From: Actinomycetota bacterium
Lineage (GTDB): Bacteria > Actinomycetota > Acidimicrobiia > Acidimicrobiales > Ilumatobacteraceae
NCBI GenBank assembly: GCA_005805045.1
Contig: SYNW01000062.1
Coordinates: 1 to 6,371, forward strand
Reading direction: 5' to 3'
Length of the DNA: 6,371 bases
Below are positions 5,545-6,371 of this stretch, piece by piece (position 1 is the stretch's first letter; the number at the start of each line of letters is the position of its first letter). A program made the position numbers and the translations under genes. The notes beneath the pieces are model-generated. The model saw nothing but the letters and a program-made list of their open reading frames with translations. It did no database searches and was not told the origin of the DNA.

Positions 5545-6371
5545 ATGCGCATACCCCCAATCTCATATAAACGACGCTTCGTCGCATTATTTGGCATCGC
5601 AACACTTGTTGCGGGGCTCGCACCTGCGCAACTCGCCCACGCCGAACTTGGTCAACTGCCCGGCGGTGTGATTATTTACGGTCGCGGTTTTGGCCATGGT
5701 CGCGGTCTGAGCCAATACGGTGCTTACGGCTGGGCAACTGTTCACGGCTGGTCGTGGGAGCAAATACTCGACTTTTATTACGGCGGGGCAACGGGCAACT
5801 CGCGATCGAATCTTGAAGCGCCAAATCAAGATATGACAACTTGGCTGAGCGTGATGAACAACAAGCAAACTGGCGTCGTTTCAGACTCTGGCACGATGCG
5901 ATTGCTCGAAGACCCCGACCAAGGTCGACGGTTTACCAGCATGGTCGCTCGCGAAAAGCCTGGCGCGCAGCGCGTCTATCAAGTTTGGGGTTCAGGAGAG
6001 CGCAAGTGTCTTAACGAACCTGACTCGCCCGAAGCTGCTGGTTTCACGCTGATCGGTGAGTTCAACGAAACCGCATCGTTTCTCACCAACGCCAGTCAAG
6101 ACCCCGCCGCATCAGCACTCGACACGGTCGGTCTTTGCGAACCAAAATCGGCAAGCGCAAATCAAGTGCGTTATTACCGCGGCATCGTTCGCGCGATGAA
6201 CAACACCAAGAACGAAAACCGAACGATCAACATCGCCCGCCTCGACGATTATCTACGTGGCGTCGTGCCACGCGAATCACCAGCATCATGGGGTGACACT
6301 GCTGGCGGTGCGGGCATGAATGCGCTACGTGCCCAAGCAGTCGCCGCTCGATCATATTCAGTCACCGAAAA
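5545..6371 (+). CDS. Secreted SpoIID/LytB-domain protein (3' end cut by window edge)
   Basis: 275 codons are visible, open to the window end. The N-terminus is a Sec-type signal peptide: KRR at 9-11, a hydrophobic run at about 12-28, and a likely signal peptidase I site after AHA (31-33). Next comes GRGFGHGRGLSQYGAYGWA (46-64), the LytB/SpoIID-type glycine/histidine signature. After a long insert with two cysteines (C155, C198) comes the SpoIID core, LDDYLRGVVPRESPASW (233-249), then ALRAQAVAARSYS (260-272). E244 aligns with the glutamate needed for lytic transglycosylase activity in Bacillus SpoIID. The protein probably acts outside the membrane on peptidoglycan or as an amidase enhancer; it need not imply sporulation, since such proteins occur in non-spore-forming actinobacteria. 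The ATG is chosen for the signal peptide and the upstream AAGGGAG. It may be transcribed separately from the metabolic operon, as its role is unrelated. Confidence 0.88.
   Translation, partial: MRIPPISYKRRFVALFGIATLVAGLAPAQLAHAELGQLPGGVIIYGRGFGHGRGLSQYGAYGWATVHGWSWEQILDFYYGGATGNSRSNLEAPNQDMTTWLSVMNNKQTGVVSDSGTMRLLEDPDQGRRFTSMVAREKPGAQRVYQVWGSGERKCLNEPDSPEAAGFTLIGEFNETASFLTNASQDPAASALDTVGLCEPKSASANQVRYYRGIVRAMNNTKNENRTINIARLDDYLRGVVPRESPASWGDTAGGAGMNALRAQAVAARSYSVTE

Noticed and set aside
1..6371. CRISPR array, insertion sequence, tRNA or phage/defence genes
   Set aside because: No spaced direct repeats, terminal inverted repeats, tRNA-like cloverleaf or transposase motifs were seen by eye; the window is covered by metabolic, transport and cell-wall genes.

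Overview
The window reads as a gene-dense stretch of a bacterial chromosome with moderate GC. It has five complete or partial metabolic and transport genes plus the 5' part of a secreted cell-wall protein. An actinobacterium is the best guess, possibly of the Acidimicrobiia type. This rests on the SpoIID/LytB-type secreted protein, the methylmalonyl-CoA mutase, TTG start usage and a possible leaderless mRNA. It is inference from gene content and style, not from a marker gene. No rRNA, tRNA, CRISPR array, insertion sequence or clear repeat was seen, and no gene-free stretch exceeds about 50 bases.

Left part, minus strand (1-1365): a RidA-family protein is followed after 15 bases by the large (catalytic) subunit of a methylmalonyl-CoA mutase-type enzyme, whose C-terminal part runs off the left edge. 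The mutase has no ATG-to-stop ORF inside the window, but its reading frame is open for all 311 visible codons. The Tyr, Arg and His that define a methylmalonyl-CoA-specific active site are all present.

Centre, plus strand (1401-5500): starting only 35 bases from the RidA start, a compact three-gene unit encodes an AceE-like thiamine diphosphate enzyme (790 aa), a class II aldolase/adducin-family protein (274 aa) and an RhtA-like drug/metabolite-superfamily exporter (298 aa). The first gap is 9 bases. The exporter most likely starts at a TTG overlapping the aldolase stop by 4 bases, so the three are probably co-transcribed. The E1-like enzyme keeps the cofactor and catalytic residues of homodimeric pyruvate dehydrogenase E1 but not the DEARTFG-type pocket segment. 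No E2 or E3 gene accompanies it. The aldolase-like protein keeps three metal-binding histidines but has Ala where fuculose-phosphate aldolase has its catalytic Glu. Together these suggest a small, poorly characterised metabolic cassette with an exporter.

Right part, plus strand (5545-end): after a 44-base gap with a Shine-Dalgarno-like site, a signal-peptide-bearing SpoIID/LytB-domain protein begins and is cut by the window edge.

How the genes may work together is speculative. A 2-oxo-acid-acting E1-like enzyme, a RidA protein, an amino-acid-type exporter and methylmalonyl-CoA mutase would fit amino-acid or short-chain acyl-CoA catabolism, but the aldolase-like gene has no obvious place in that scheme.
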